A stretch of DNA of 64,000 nt from Cryptomeria japonica (lineage: Eukaryota; Streptophyta; Pinopsida; Cupressales; Cupressaceae). The position numbers and the translations under genes are program-made. Where the stretch lies: contig NC_081413.1 of assembly GCF_030272615.1 (NCBI RefSeq), positions 337,370,802 through 337,434,801 of the forward strand, in the 5' to 3' direction. The notes beneath the pieces are model-generated. The model worked only from the letters and a program-made list of their open reading frames with translations. It searched no databases and was not told where the DNA came from. How positions within the stretch are numbered: the first letter of the stretch is position 1; the number at the start of each line of letters is the position of its first letter. Positions 22,681 through 34,420 of the stretch are shown one piece after another.

Positions 22681-23560
22681 CTAAGGTGTTGGTGACTCTC
22701 CCTTGTATGGATATAGATCACATACATTGAAGATAGGAGATATACCCAAGGTGGGAGGAAGTTCAACTTCATATGCATTCTGCCCATACTTGTGCACCAC
22801 CTTGAGAGATCCAATTTTCTTCATCATGAGCTTGATAGGATGCCCTTTTGGAAGTCTCTCCTTCCTTAGGTATGATAACACTAAGTCTCCCAATTTAAAT
22901 TGTACATTCCTCCTTGTTTTATCAGCTTGAACCTTATACTGCTTGGATTTTTGTTGTAAGGACTGCCTTACCTTATCATGCACTTCTTTAATACCTTCTA
23001 TAAAGTTCTCCCCTTGTGCACTCTTAGGTACCATTGTACTAAGATCTCTAAGCTCTAATATGCCCCTAGGATGGAATCCATATACTATCTAAAATAGACT
23101 TTTACCTGTGCTATAGTTTATTGAGTCATTGTATGCATATTTTGCCTGACCGAGTACTAAATCCCAAGTTTGCCCATGTTGTTTTGTAAGATATCTTAGC
23201 AAGTTACCCAATGACCAGTTGACTACTTCTATCTGACCATCTGATTGAGGATAATAGGTAGATGAAAAGGATAACTTGGTGCCCAACTTTCTCCAAAGTG
23301 TCCTCCAAAAGTGGCTCAAAAACTTCACATCTCTATCACTAACAATGCTGATTGGAAGACCATGAATTCTGACTCTCTTTGAAGAAGAGGCCTGCAATAT
23401 AGGTGGCATCATTGGTGCTCTTGCAAGGTATGAAATGTGCCATTTTTCTGAACCTATCTACCACCACATACACACTATCAAATCCCCTTGGGGTTCTAGG
23501 CAAGCCTAACACAAAATCCATGCTCAAACATTCCCAAGGCCTCTGAGGTATGACCAAGGG
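22681..23560 (-). pseudogene. pol: Chromovirus integrase core and GPY/F-like module
   Basis: The N-terminal part of this piece has the core opening [20 protein letters not shown] with the first catalytic Asp. The second Asp lies in [17 protein letters not shown]. The third acidic residue is in PQSDGQIEVVNWSLGN. The C-terminal part has KIGSLKVVHKYGQNAYEVEL and ISPIFNVCDLYPY, a GPY/F-type module in which the Pro and Phe of GPF are altered. A frame change at about 23400 and a stop in place of Gln (LF-stop-IVYGFHP) break it. All three catalytic acids are still visible. Confidence 0.82.
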
Positions 23561-23599
23561 CTGATATAGACCTGTATTACTTGATGTTCCTTTTTCTCT

Positions 23600-23809
23600 T
23601 TAGCAGATGGTATATTTCTCTACAAACCTTCTCACTTTTGATTGAAACTTGGGCCAAAAATAAAACCTACCAACCCGCTCCAAAGTCTTATCAATGCCAA
23701 AATGACCTCCTAGACCTCCTTGATGCTTCTCTTGGATAATATTCTGCGTCATAGAACATTGAGGTATGCAAAGAGGATGACCTTTGAATAGAAAACCCTC
23801 CTGTATCAT
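23600..23809 (-). pseudogene. pol: Chromovirus integrase zinc-binding (HHCC) region
   Basis: The segment reads HQGGLGGHFGIDKTLERVGR then FYFWPKFQSKVRRFVEKYTI, the typical Gypsy integrase N-terminal fold. The final Cys of the HHCC set is the last codon before a stop. It sits between RNase H and the integrase core. Confidence 0.75.
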
Positions 23810-23819
23810 GTATTATTAA

Positions 23820-24539
23820 TAAGAGACATGTGAGGTGTTAAAAAAATTAGAACAAACACTATATATATCTACAAAATCCTTATCATCCTTGTAGAGGTCT
23901 TTTAACCCTCTCAAATGCACACTTTGCTATTGTATCTCCTACATAGTCATAACTCTCCTACTAAGTGCATCAACTACTTTGTTGGCTGTCCCTTTCTTGT
24001 GTTTGATAATAAATTTATAGGATTGTAGGTACTCAACCCACTTTAGGTGTCTTTGGTTCAACTTCTCTTGCCCATTGAGGAAACTAAGGGCATGGCTGTC
24101 AGTGAAGACTACAAATTCTTTGAGCATCAAGTAATGATGACACTTTTTTAATGCTTGAACCATTGCATACAACTCCAAGTCATATGTGGAGTACCTTTTC
24201 TTAGATTCATTTACGTTTCTGAGAAGAAAGCTATAGGATGACCCTCTTGGCTTAAAATTGCCCCTACTGCCCTTTGGCTTGCATCACATTCTACTGTAAA
24301 CAACTGATTGAAATCATGCAATCTAAAGGTTGGCAGCTCTGCTATCTTAGCTTTAAACATTTCAAACCCCTTATTGGCTTCCTCTGTCCACTTAAAGTGA
24401 CACTTAATCCCTCCTTTAATGGTATTGATAATAGGAGCACAAACATGGCTAAAGTTTCTCACAATTTTTTTATAAAAAGATACCATTCCATGAAAGCTTC
24501 TAACATCACTTATGCCCCTAGGGATAGGCCAATTAAGTA
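23820..24539 (-). pseudogene. pol: Chromovirus RT end and RNase H, cut by Copia element C
   Basis: From 24539 leftwards, WPIPRGISDVRSFHGMVSFY is the RT thumb/connection typical of Gypsy. TVECDASQRAVGAILSQ is the RNase H start with its catalytic Asp. The ELYAMVQALKKCHHYL motif and FTDSHALSFL contain the further acidic residues, and the piece ends NKVVDALSRR. The frame changes near 24200. The upstream RT palm, protease and gag are absent because element C begins at 24540 in mid-gene. Confidence 0.82.
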
Positions 24540-25831
24540 TGTTGGCATTTTGAGTTTATTGGCATTTTGCATAGAAATTACATTAATGATATGTTGTCAT
24601 TGATGTCAATTGAACTGGTAAATGGTATTCATGTTATTGCTGATATTGTTGTTTTTGATATTGGCTAGTAACGAGGAAGAAGAGAGTTGTAGAAGATGTT
24701 GTAACCAGTATGTAAAGTTTGTGAGTTGAACTAGTGTAAAGGGTCAAACCTTTCTATGTAATGTAACCGGTAAACCCTATCAGCTGTTAAACCCTAACCG
24801 ATCAAGTTTGTTGGTTTATTATCTGATGAGCGGTAATGATGGAGACACATGTGAATTATATGAGGATAAATTCAAATTGGTTTGGTGCATTTGCTTATTG
24901 TCTAGGCAAGCGACAAAGTGGATTGCATTTAATGCATAACATGTGAAGAGTTACAAAGTCCAATGGAGTGGTTAGAATTGTCTTGAAGAATGTGAAGAGA
25001 TTGTCATGATTTCTAACAGTAGAAACCTTTTGAGTGTGTGGTTGCCCAACTAGTGAATGGATTTGCACTTTGAGTGAAGGCGGATTGAAGCTTAGAAGGA
25101 TCTGAAAAAGCAAATGTAGTCCTACTAAGACAGATCAAGAAATCCTGTTGTTTTCTAACAATTACAGTAGAAGTAAAATCCCTTAACTGGGTAAGCTCTA
25201 ACAAGCTTAGTTACTCATTAAATCCTCTAAAAAGGTGGTTCATTAGATTGGATTCTTAAATCCTCCAGCGAGGTCACTCCTAATAGGGTATTGTGCTTCT
25301 AACAAGGCATATTTGTAAATCCCTTAACCGAGTGATTCCTAACCGGAATTAGTTCTTAACAAGACTTAATGTAAAGCTCTAATAGGCTTTAGATCCTAAC
25401 AGGGCAAACTTCTAAAGAGTTTAGATAGCTATCCTTGTGAGTCCCATCTCACCGTGGTTTTTACCTATTTGGGTTTTCCACATATAAACATTTGTGTCAA
25501 GTGGTGAATGCTTTTGTGGCTGTGATCTTATTTATTGATTTGATTAATTTTTGATAAGGTATGCTAAATAGAAGCAATGAAAGATGAATATGTTGAGCTA
25601 AGATTAAGCATTGTTGATGTTTACAAGATTGAAGGTGTTTACTGTTAAAAGTTGTCATAACAGTTAAATCGGTTAATGTCAAGTATTCGTAAGAATATTA
25701 ATCTTTACTAAGATATGTTTACTTTGTTTGACTGAGTGTGAGCTTGGGAAATTTGTATCAGTTTTTCAATATAATGATTCACCCCCCCTCTCAATAGTCT
25801 ACCAGATACTTATTCTTTCATCATACCATCA
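24540..25831 (+). repeat. 5' LTR of element C
   Basis: Begins TGTTGGCATTTTGAG and ends CATACCATCA before the PBS. It has the 16-bp palindrome at 24594-24609, a telo-box AAACCCTAA at 24789-24797, CTAACAGGGT-like units at about 25180-25405, the CACCGTGGTTTTTACC box at 25450 and the CACCCCCCCTCTCAAT run near the end. Compared with the 3' LTR it lacks about 140 bp around 25012, including the TATA region. Confidence 0.85.
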
Positions 25832-25833
25832 AT

Positions 25834-25845
25834 TGATATAAGAGC
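25834..25845 (+). promoter_or_regulatory. Primer-binding site of element C, mutated
   Basis: TGATATAAGAGC differs at two positions from TGGTATCAGAGC. It lies 2 bp after the LTR. Confidence 0.75.
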
Positions 25846-25902
25846 TATCCAGGTCCTCTTAATCTAAAAGCCTAACAGCTTGAGGAAAAGATCTTATAGA
25901 TC

Positions 25903-26757
25903 ATGATGAAGAAAGAAAGTCCGAAGTTTAACAAAGATAATTATAGAATATGGAGTGGCACAATGAAGATTTATATTAAGAGCCTTGGTAGTCAGTATTG
26001 GGATCATATAGAACATAAGTATACAACACCTACTAGACCCCTAACTGATGATCAGAAGAAAGAACAACAAGAATATCACCAGGCATTAGAAGCTATTATC
26101 AGTTCCCAGTCTGATACTGAATATGTAGATGTTCATTGTCTTGAAACTACATATGAAGTATGGAAGAAAATTGAAGATATCTATAGTGGTGATGAGCATG
26201 TCAAGATTGCTAAAGTAGAGAGTTTAAGAGACAAGTTTGACAACATGAGAATCTCTGAAGGTGAGAACATCCAATAGTATGGTCAAAGGATCAAAGATAT
26301 AGTTGGAGAGATAAATAGTGGAGGAGGGAAAGTGGAAGATGCCACAATAATCAGTAAGGTACTGAGAACCCTGCTACTAGTCTATTCTATCTGAGTTGTA
26401 GCTATTAAGGAGCTAAAATTCATTGGCAAGACAAAGGTAACTCTTGACTTTATTATTGGCAAACTTACTGCTTTTGAACTAAATGGCTATGATGGTAGTG
26501 TACAAAAATTAGAATATGCATTCAGAGCTTCTATCTCTAACCCAACTGTGAGAAGAAATAGAAATACCGACAATAGCTATGAATCTAGATCCAATAGAGA
26601 TACTGATGATGAAGAAAACTTAGTGGAACTTGAAGCATTGTTGGCAAAACTACTGCCTAGAGGCACTGGTAAATATAGAGGTAAGATACCTTTAAAATGT
26701 TTTGCATGCAACAAGATTGGTCATATAGCAGCAAACTTCCCTAATGGTGAAAAATGA
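25903..26757 (+). pseudogene. gag: Gag of Copia element C
   Basis: Starts MMKKESPKFNKDNYRIW, the usual Copia gag opening. The capsid-like part has EVWKKIEDIYSGDEHVK and SLRDKFDNMRISEGENIQ. A TAG follows at about 26275 in place of Gln and a TGA at about 26393 replaces the Arg seen in F. The knuckle is CFACNKIGHIAANF, so the last Cys of CCHC has become Phe. A one-base loss in an A-run near 26752 shifts the frame into pol. In the related element F, gag and pol share one frame. Confidence 0.85.
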
Positions 26758-29700
26758 TTACAAGAGAGACAAATTTAAGAAGTGCAAGGGTAAAGGCAAG
26801 AGAGATTGTCTTGTAGCTGTTGACAATGGTATTACTGATGATGAATCTAATGATGATGTTAGTGAAGATATTGTGTTTGTAGCAACTAAGGAAGAAGTAT
26901 CAGATAAGAAGGAACTAGTATCTAGAATGGATAACTCTGATGATGGGATCATTGATAGTAGTTGTTCACATCACATGACTGGTGATCGGAGCAAATTTCT
27001 TTCCTTGAAGGAATTTGATGGTGGTGTTGTCAGATTTGGCAATGACTCACCCTGTATGGTAAAAGGTAAGGGAGTTATTTCTCTTAATGGGAAGAGCAGT
27101 GTTGATGATGTCTATTGGGTTGAAGGCCTAAAGCACAATTTGTTAAGTGTGGCACAACTTAATGACAATTCTTACCCATTGGATTTTAGAAATGGTATAC
27201 GCAAAATATTTGACAATAAAGGTGATATGATTGCAACCGAGAAACAAACCAAAGGCAATCTATTTCATCTCAATCCTAAAGTTAGCAATTGTTTGATTGC
27301 AAAAATAGGTGATAGCTGGCTTTGGCATAGGATATTTTGTCATATAAATTTTGACAATATTATTAAAGTAAGGAAGTCTAAGACAATAAGAGATCTGCCT
27401 CAGCTAGACAAACTGGTTAATGCTCTTTGTAAAGAATGTCAACTAGGAAAGATGACTTCTTCAAATTTCAAGAGCAAGTCCTTTTCAGTAGAGCACTTGT
27501 TAGATTTGGTTCATACAAACCTATGTGGACCAATAAGAACAAGAAGCATTCAAGGTTACAGATACTTCATGATCTTCACTGATGATTGTTCAAGGATGAT
27601 GTGGGTCACATTCTTGAAGGATAAGAATGAAGCTTTTGGCAAATTCAAGGCATACAGAGCCTTAGGTGAGAAAGAGAGTGGCAAAAAGATAAAATGTCTA
27701 AGAACAGATCAAGGTGGTGAATTCACTTCTATAGAGTTCACTAAATATTGTGATGATAATGGTATCAAGTGGCAACTTTCTGCACCAAGGACACCACAAT
27801 AAGATGGTATAGCAGAGAAAAACAACAGGTCAATTATTGAAGCTGCTAGAACTATGTTGATACAAGGTGTATCAAATTATTTTTGGAAAGAAAATGTAAG
27901 TACAACTGTCTACACAATGAATCGAGTTCAGGTAAAAAGAGGTAAGGACAAGACCCCATATGTGTATTGGTATGGGAGATCACCTGATGTTAGCTATTTT
28001 AAAATATTTGGTAGCAAATGTTTTATTAAAAGAGGTGACTACATAAGCAAGTTTGAAGCTAAGAGTGATGAAGGCATATTTCTTGGCTATTCCACCAAGA
28101 GTAAGGCTTATAAATGCTTCAAAAACTGGGCATAGAAAATTGTTGAGAGTGCTGAAGTTCATGTAGATGAATGTCTTGAAATTTCAGAAGGAACTGGTTC
28201 TGAGAAGAAGGATGAAGATCCTTACATTTTGATTTTAGAACATAAAACTGTTAGCTCAGAAATCAGTAAAGAAAATCCTGACGTACTTGTTTAACCGGAA
28301 CAAATAAATTCAGAGGAAGATGACAATGAAGAAGCTAAACTTGAAGAGAATGATCATGTTATTCCTAGATATGTGAGACTGAATCACAGTCATGAACATA
28401 TAATTGGGGATAAGGATGCTAGAGTACTAACTAGAAGGAGAATAAGAGAGAACTCTTGCATGATATCCACCTTTGAACCCAGAAATGCTAAGGAGGCATT
28501 TGGTGATGATCATTGGATGAAAGCTATGGAGAAGGGGTTGGAAAAAACTGAGAAGAACAACACTTGGACCTTGGTACCCTGACCGGTAATCAAGAATGTT
28601 ACAGGTACTAAATGGGTATTCAGAAACAAGTTAAATGAAGATGGTGTTGTAGTTCACATTAAGGCAAGATTAGTATGCAAAGGTTATGCGCAAGAAAAAG
28701 GAGAAGACTATGGAGAAAGGTTTAGACCAGTAGCAAGACCGGAAGGTGTCAGAAAACTACCTGCATTTGCAGCTCATAAGAAGTTCAAAGTATACCAGAT
28801 GGATGTCAAGTCTACATTCTTTAATGGTATACTGGAAGAAGAGGTTTATATAGAGCATCCTGATGGTTATGCATTAATAGATAAGGAAGATATGGTATGC
28901 AAACCACATAAATCTTTGTATGGATTAAAGTAGGCACCCAGAGCATGATATGAATGACTTCATACTCATTTGATGAAGATAGGCTTTGCTAGAACCAATG
29001 ATGACAACAACATTTATCTTAAGTTTGAAGGAGATGATATACTGGTCAGTGAAGTATTTGTAGATGACATTATATTTGGAGGAAATTATGACATGAGTAA
29101 TTGTTTTGCAGATGAAATTAAAAATGAATTTGAGATGTCACTAGTAGGGGAAATAAATTTTTTCATAGGCTTACAGATACATCAGATGAAGAATGGTATT
29201 TTCATTACTCAATCCAAGTATGTGAAGGAGGTTTTGAAGACTTTCAATATGAGAGAGTGTAAACCAGTTGGAACCCCAATGGTTACAGGTTGTAAATTGT
29301 CCAAGGAAGATGCATCTAAGTCTGTAGATGAAAAGGAATTCAGGTCAATGATTGGCAAAGTACACTATGTTGTTCACAGTCGACCCGATATTGCCCATGC
29401 AGTTGGTATTGTGGGTAGATTTTAGAAGAATCCAAAGGAGGCACATCTGATAGCAACTAAGAGAATCTTTAGATATCTGAAAGGTACTATTGACTATGGA
29501 TTATGGTATCGATATTGTGGATATTTTGACTTGCAGGCATACACAAATGCTGATTGGGCAGGAAATATTGATGACATGAAGTGTACTACTAGTGGAGCAT
29601 TCTTTCTAGGAGGAAGGCTAGTCTCATGGAGTAGTAAAAATCAGAGTTGCACTTCACAATCTACTGCTGAAGCTAAATATGTAGCAGCTTATATGGATTT

Positions 29701-30009
29701 CACACAAGCTATGTGGATGAGGCACATTTTGGAATCTTTGAAGATGAAAATCTGAGAACCTATAAAGATTTTGTGTGATAATACAAGTGCAATAAACATT
29801 TCAAAAAATCCTGTTTTGTACGCAAGAACTAAGCACATTGAATTGAAATATACTTCTTGAGGGAAAAAGTTCAAAGTTAAGATGTCATCTTGGAGCATGT
29901 TTCTACCAAGGAGCAGCTTGCAGATATCTTTACCAAACCTCTGCTTAAGACTAGTTTTGAGCATCTTAGAAGTCAATTGGGGGTTGTCCCTCTTCATGAA
30001 GCTAGTTGA
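26758..30009 (+). pseudogene. pol: Pol of Copia element C (protease, integrase, RT, RNase H)
   Basis: Protease: GIIDSSCSHHMTGDRSKF, with DSG changed to DSS. Integrase: the GAG-pre part HRIFCHINFDN and CKECQLGKM, then DLVHTNLCGPI (the first catalytic Asp is Asn here), FTDDCSRMMW, LRTDQGGEF and, after a TAA in place of Gln at 27800, [44 protein letters not shown] and FVDDIIFGG (catalytic DD kept, 29060-29086). RNase H: YTNADWAGNIDDMKCTTSGA and ILCDNTSAINISKNP. Stops at 28133, 28580, 28931, 28948, 28957 and 29424, plus a two-base loss near 29852, make it non-functional. Confidence 0.88.
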
Positions 30010-30369
30010 ACATAATGCTGATTGCATCAGTCAGTGAATTACTTGTAGAATCTTATATGGATTGATGAAGGTGTGGATGTATTCCACAGGGGGAGCATTA
30101 AGTTGTAGAATGATGTTGATGCACAGTGAGTGCAGAATTACATGTTTTAATTTCACTTTGGCATTGCTGTCAAAAGGGGAGAAGAATTATGTGTCTGATA
30201 AGGTGAATACTTGGTAATGTAAACCAGGATTTCTACTCACCAACGACAGGCTGAGGCACATAGAGCAAGGTGAATACTTGGTAATGTAAACCAGGATTCC
30301 TATTCACCAATCTTAGCAGCAATCAGAGGCATTTATATTTGTATTGCCATCAATGCCAAAGGGGGAGAT
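30010..30369 (+). other. 3' untranslated region and polypurine tract of element C
   Basis: CCAAAGGGGGAGATT at 30356-30370 is the PPT and abuts the 3' LTR. It follows the palindrome TTGCCATCAATGCCAA at 30344-30359. A second palindrome/purine pair lies at 30158-30183. Two near-identical stretches, about 30203-30238 and 30267-30302 (GTGAATACTTGGTAATG core), form a 64-bp-period duplication. Confidence 0.75.
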
Positions 30370-31796
30370 TTTTGGAATTTTGAGTTTATTAGCATTTTGC
30401 ATAGAGATTGCATTAATGATATGTTGTCATTGATGTCAATTGAACCAGTAAATGATATTCATGTTATTGCTAATATTGTTGTTTTTGATATTGACTAGGA
30501 ACCAGTAAGAAGAGAGTTGTAGATGATATTGTAACCAGTATGTAAAGTCTATGAGTTGAATTGGTGAACCGGTGTAAAGGGTCAAACCTTTCTATGTAAT
30601 GTAACCGGTAAACCCTATCAGCTATTAAACCCTAACCGATCAAGTTTGTTGGTTTGTTATCTGATGAGCGGTAATGATGGAGACACGTGTGATCATTGTA
30701 TGAAGATAAATTCAAATTGGTTTGGCGTGTTTGCTTATTGTCTAGGGAAGGAGCAAAGTGGATTGCATTTAATGCACAATGTATGATGAGTTACAAAGTC
30801 AAATGGAGCGGTTGGAATTGTCTTGAAGAATGTGAAGAGATTGTCAATATTTGTAACGGTCAAGATTGAACCAAATTGTTTGTAATCTCAATGATGAGAA
30901 TTAGGTTTTTTTTGTGTTACTGACCTAATTGATTTATATTTAAGGTCGATGAAGTGGTTTGTAGAGGTTGTTGGCAAGATTGGTAGAAAACTATTGAGTG
31001 AGTGGTTTCCCAACTAGTGAATGGAACTGCACTTTGAGTGAAGGTAGATTGAAGCTTAGAAGGATTTGATCAAGCAAATATTTTTCTTCTCAGGCAGATC
31101 AAGAAAACCTATTGTTTTCTAAAAATTACAACAGAAGTAAAATTCCTTAACCGGGTAAGCTCTAACAAGCTTGGTTACTCATTAAATCCTCTAACAAGGT
31201 GGTCCATTAGCTTGGATTCTTAAATCCTACAGCGAGGTTACTCCTAACAGGGTATTGTGCTTCTAACAAGGCATATTTGTAAATCCCTTAACTAGGTGAT
31301 TCCCAACCAAAATTAGTTCTTAACATGAATTATTGTAAAACTTTAACAGGCTTGGGCTCCTAACAGGGCGAACTTCGAAAGAGTTCAGATAGCTATCCTT
31401 GTGAGTCCCATCTCACCGTGGTTTTTACCTATTTGGGTTTTCCACATATAAACATTTGTGTCAAGTGGTGAATGCTTTTGTGGTTGTGATCTTATTTGTT
31501 GATTTGGTTAACTTCTGATAAGGCATGTTAAGTAGAAGCATTGAGAGATGAATATGTTGAGTTAAGATTAAGCATTGTTGATGTTTACAAGATTGAAGGT
31601 GTTTACTGTTAAAAGTTGTTATAACAGTTAAACTGGTTAATGTCAAGTATTCCTAAGAATATTGATCTTGACTAAGATATGTTTACTTTGTTTGACTGAG
31701 TTTTGAGCTTGGGAACTTTGTATCAGTTTTTCAATATACTGATTCACCCCCCCTCTCAGTATTCTACTGGATACTTATTATTTCATCATACCATCA
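30370..31796 (+). repeat. 3' LTR of element C
   Basis: Start is mutated to TTTTTGGAATTTTGAG, end is CATACCATCA. It keeps the core promoter region missing from the 5' copy: GACCT and AGGTC arms enclose TTATATTTA at 30922-30947. It carries the palindrome at 30424-30439 and the CACCGTGG box at about 31414. Confidence 0.85.
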
Positions 31797-32184
31797 TCTT
31801 CAAGTAATTTTTCAAGTTAATCATTTGTGAAAACTTATGCATCCGTGAGTTTTAAGTTTTGAAGCTAATATTATAATCATTTAGCTTCAAATCATTTAGC
31901 ATTGCATATCATAGTATCAATTAACTATTAGTTATCAATCCATTCTTCATATGCCATCTTGGAAGCTATCAGTGCTTGTCTGAGAGCACACCTTCTGCAA
32001 CAAAGAATAGTGGAGTTAGGACACAATGAGACATAAATCATGAAGGTTATAATAGTGTTTTTATTTCATATGTATTTCATGTAGTTTCATTGGTTGAGTT
32101 TGGATTTCGTGTAGCAATTTCCTTTGTATTTTATGAAACTAACATGTTGCAGGTAGTATTTTGATGATGAAATTCATGTCGACA
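31797..32184 (+). repeat. 5' LTR remnant of element D
   Basis: Matches the last part of the LTR at about 54520-54932, including CATATCATAGTATCA and GTCTGAGAGCACAC. The start is missing because element C's 3' LTR joins directly at 31796. Ends near ATGTCGACA, just before the PBS. Confidence 0.8.
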
Positions 32185-32189
32185 CATTT

Positions 32190-32207
32190 TGGCACCCATC
32201 GTGGGGC
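32190..32207 (+). promoter_or_regulatory. Primer-binding site of element D
   Basis: TGGCACCCATCGTGGGGC, one base different from the site in E (54938-54955). It lies within a few bases of the LTR end. Confidence 0.78.
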
Positions 32208-34108
32208 TCAAAGCCTCGCATATTCTTTCTAATATCCTATCTTATTCTCGCAAAAAGCAAATTTAACGCATTTTTAATACAGATTCACGCCTGTGTGAGT
32301 TTTGACAATGCCTTTATTTGATAGGTTAACTCTTTTGTCCTGCAGGTTAGCTCTTTTGTTTATAAATCAACGAATTCAATGTTCAGAACAACATTTTTGT
32401 CCTACAGGTTAGCGCATTTGTTGTTTTGGTTAACACTTTTGTCAGAGAATTCTCGCTTCTTAGTCCACAGAGCGGCGTTTTTGTGTTTCAGGTTAGTGCT
32501 TTTGTCCTTTAGGTTAGCGCTTTTTTCCTTTAGGTTAGCGTTTTAGAGGTGAAAGACAGTGCATTTTTTAGGATAGCGCTTTTATTTGCATCTGACCTAA
32601 TTTTCTTGCAGGTCCGAATATCCAAGAACTTAAATTTTTCAAACTACTGACATGCATGTGCAGGATTATTTTTAAAGCAAATTTCATGCATTTCCTCACC
32701 TAGTTAATTAAGAGTTCTATTTTGGAAAGTAACACATCATGTCATGCTCATTTAACTTAACTAAGGGGGATAAATTAACAACATGCAACTCACATTTTGA
32801 TTGACTTCTTTAAAATAGTTGCACATAGATTTTAGAAGGCTAAAATGAACTTGTGTTTTCTGTGCTTGATGAAATAGTAGGTAAGTATGCTCTCACCATC
32901 GTATGGTGATAAAAAAAATAGACCTACTTCCTTTTATGTATAAAATTTAGTGGGCTTGCCTTCCTGAGCTGCTTTGAGGGGGCAAGTGAGAGGGGAATGA
33001 CCCAAAGTGGAAACGTGCTCCGAGTCCTTCCAATCCACTCTAAATAAATCGTGTTTGTGACGAAAGTCACAAGCAACATGTGTTGATAAGTTCATATCGA
33101 CACTATGTTTTCCCATTAGCCCTATGGAGCATAACCTCTATAGGCTAGGAACCTTCTATATTTATAGAGTTGAAAGTGACGCATGTATGGCCACATGACC
33201 AAAAGCCTTTACTAAAAACCATTTGTACTAGTTGCCAAAATCATTCTAATTATTGGTGCAGGAGGTCGGACCTCTGAAGCGGCCCGCACACATACAGTTC
33301 TTAGTAGAGATATAAAGTTTGCTATGGGGAGTTTTCATGGAAACTGGTGCTTGGCTGCCCTAGAGAAGTGAGTACCGAGGGTGCAACTAGTGGGGTCAAG
33401 CATCTAAATATTTGCTTTGAATAGCGTAGCCTTGGGGGAAACCCCATGTGAGATTCAACAATTATTGTCTCAATCTGCCATAGGATTTGTACTTGCTTAT
33501 GCATTTTGTTTTTCAAAAACATTGTGTCTTCTATGTCTATGACATGTTCAAAATGGTAAAAAATTCAAAGAAAATCATCATCTAAAAATGAGCGAAAATC
33601 CAACAACTTGCTGAAGGATTTGAGGAAAATCCTTGAAATATAATTAGAATAGCACTTTCAAGCAACAAAATAGTGTTTTTATCTCATAAGTTAACACTCT
33701 TTTCCACAAGAGTTAGCACAAAGGCTTTTTCACATCTAAAAAGCATATCAAACCAAAATTTCAACATCAGTATCAAAACACTTCTTGAATATATTTGTCT
33801 CTAAACTATCACACATTTTCAAACTAGTTCAATAACTGGGTCACTAATCCAACATGATATTTCTAAAGGGTTTCCATAATCATAAACATTCAACAAGCTA
33901 TTGATTCAAAACATTTTAAGTGCAAAAATAAACATCATTGTCAAGTTTCTCATCAGGATATATCAAATCATCTATCACGAAGCTTGATCCATTCATCTAG
34001 TGTTGATTATATTGGATATATCTTTCCTATTTTGAACCTAGGTCATATCAAAATCTAAATTGCACCAACCTTGGAATCAAACAAACTTGTAAACTATCAG
34101 ATTCTTAT
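32208..34108 (+). other. Long untranslated leader of element D
   Basis: About 1.9 kb with no credible ORF, collinear with the leader of E. It holds degenerate tandem copies of GGTTAGCGCTTTTGT (32310-32585) and a hairpin with GAAA tetraloop at 33055-33072. A CTCTATA/TATAGAG stem follows near 33134-33167, and a GAGGT-CGG-ACCTC stem near 33266. The segment 32940-33500 is the best conserved between D and E, so it may hold RNA packaging, dimerisation or translation signals. Confidence 0.6.
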
Positions 34109-34321
34109 ATGACTTTTAAGTATCACCTTAAGAAAAGAAAACCAATTTATAAAGCTACTCAGAAAAGAATAAGATTCTTGTATATCAATCGCAAGATCTT
34201 ATTAAAACAAAGGACATTCCTACACCATTTTTGTCACTATTTATGTGGCTGCGAGATAGAGTTTGACGGAGAAATTTTGCAAGGATGTGCTTTTCAACAA
34301 AGAGACGCTTTATCACAATGA
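34109..34321 (+). CDS. Small basic upstream ORF in the leader of element D
   Basis: A 70-codon frame from ATG: MTFKYHLKKRKPIYKATQKR, then IRFLYINRKILLKQ and more. It is rich in Lys and Arg. Its first 65 residues are shared with the frame at 56879-57151 in element E. Here it ends early because the CGA of E is TGA. It precedes gag by about 100 bp in another frame. Function unknown; a nucleic-acid-binding peptide or a decayed N-terminal gag piece are both possible. Confidence 0.5.
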   Translation: MTFKYHLKKRKPIYKATQKRIRFLYINRKILLKQRTFLHHFCHYLCGCEIEFDGEILQGCAFQQRDALSQ

Positions 34322-34420
34322 ACAAACAATAGTGGTAAAATCAACAAAACATATCTTCCTAAACCAATAATAACTTATTGAGTTGTCCTTTGGAAACTTC
34401 AATTTTTTTGAAACAATCAC

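Larger units (their letters stand above)
24540..31796 (+). mobile_element. Element C: complete but inactive Copia retrotransposon
   Basis: A 5' LTR (1292 bp), PBS, gag, protease, integrase, RT, RNase H, PPT and 3' LTR (1427 bp) lie in order. Order protease-integrase-RT marks Ty1/copia. The five bases before it (aagta) do not match those after it (tcttc). The left flank is chromovirus pol while the right flank is Tat-type LTR. Many stops show it is dead. Confidence 0.88.

Noticed and set aside
31797-31806. aagta as target duplication of element C
   Set aside because: On the right it begins five bases beyond the CA terminus. Accepting it would need an LTR end that disagrees with the 5' LTR and PBS position.
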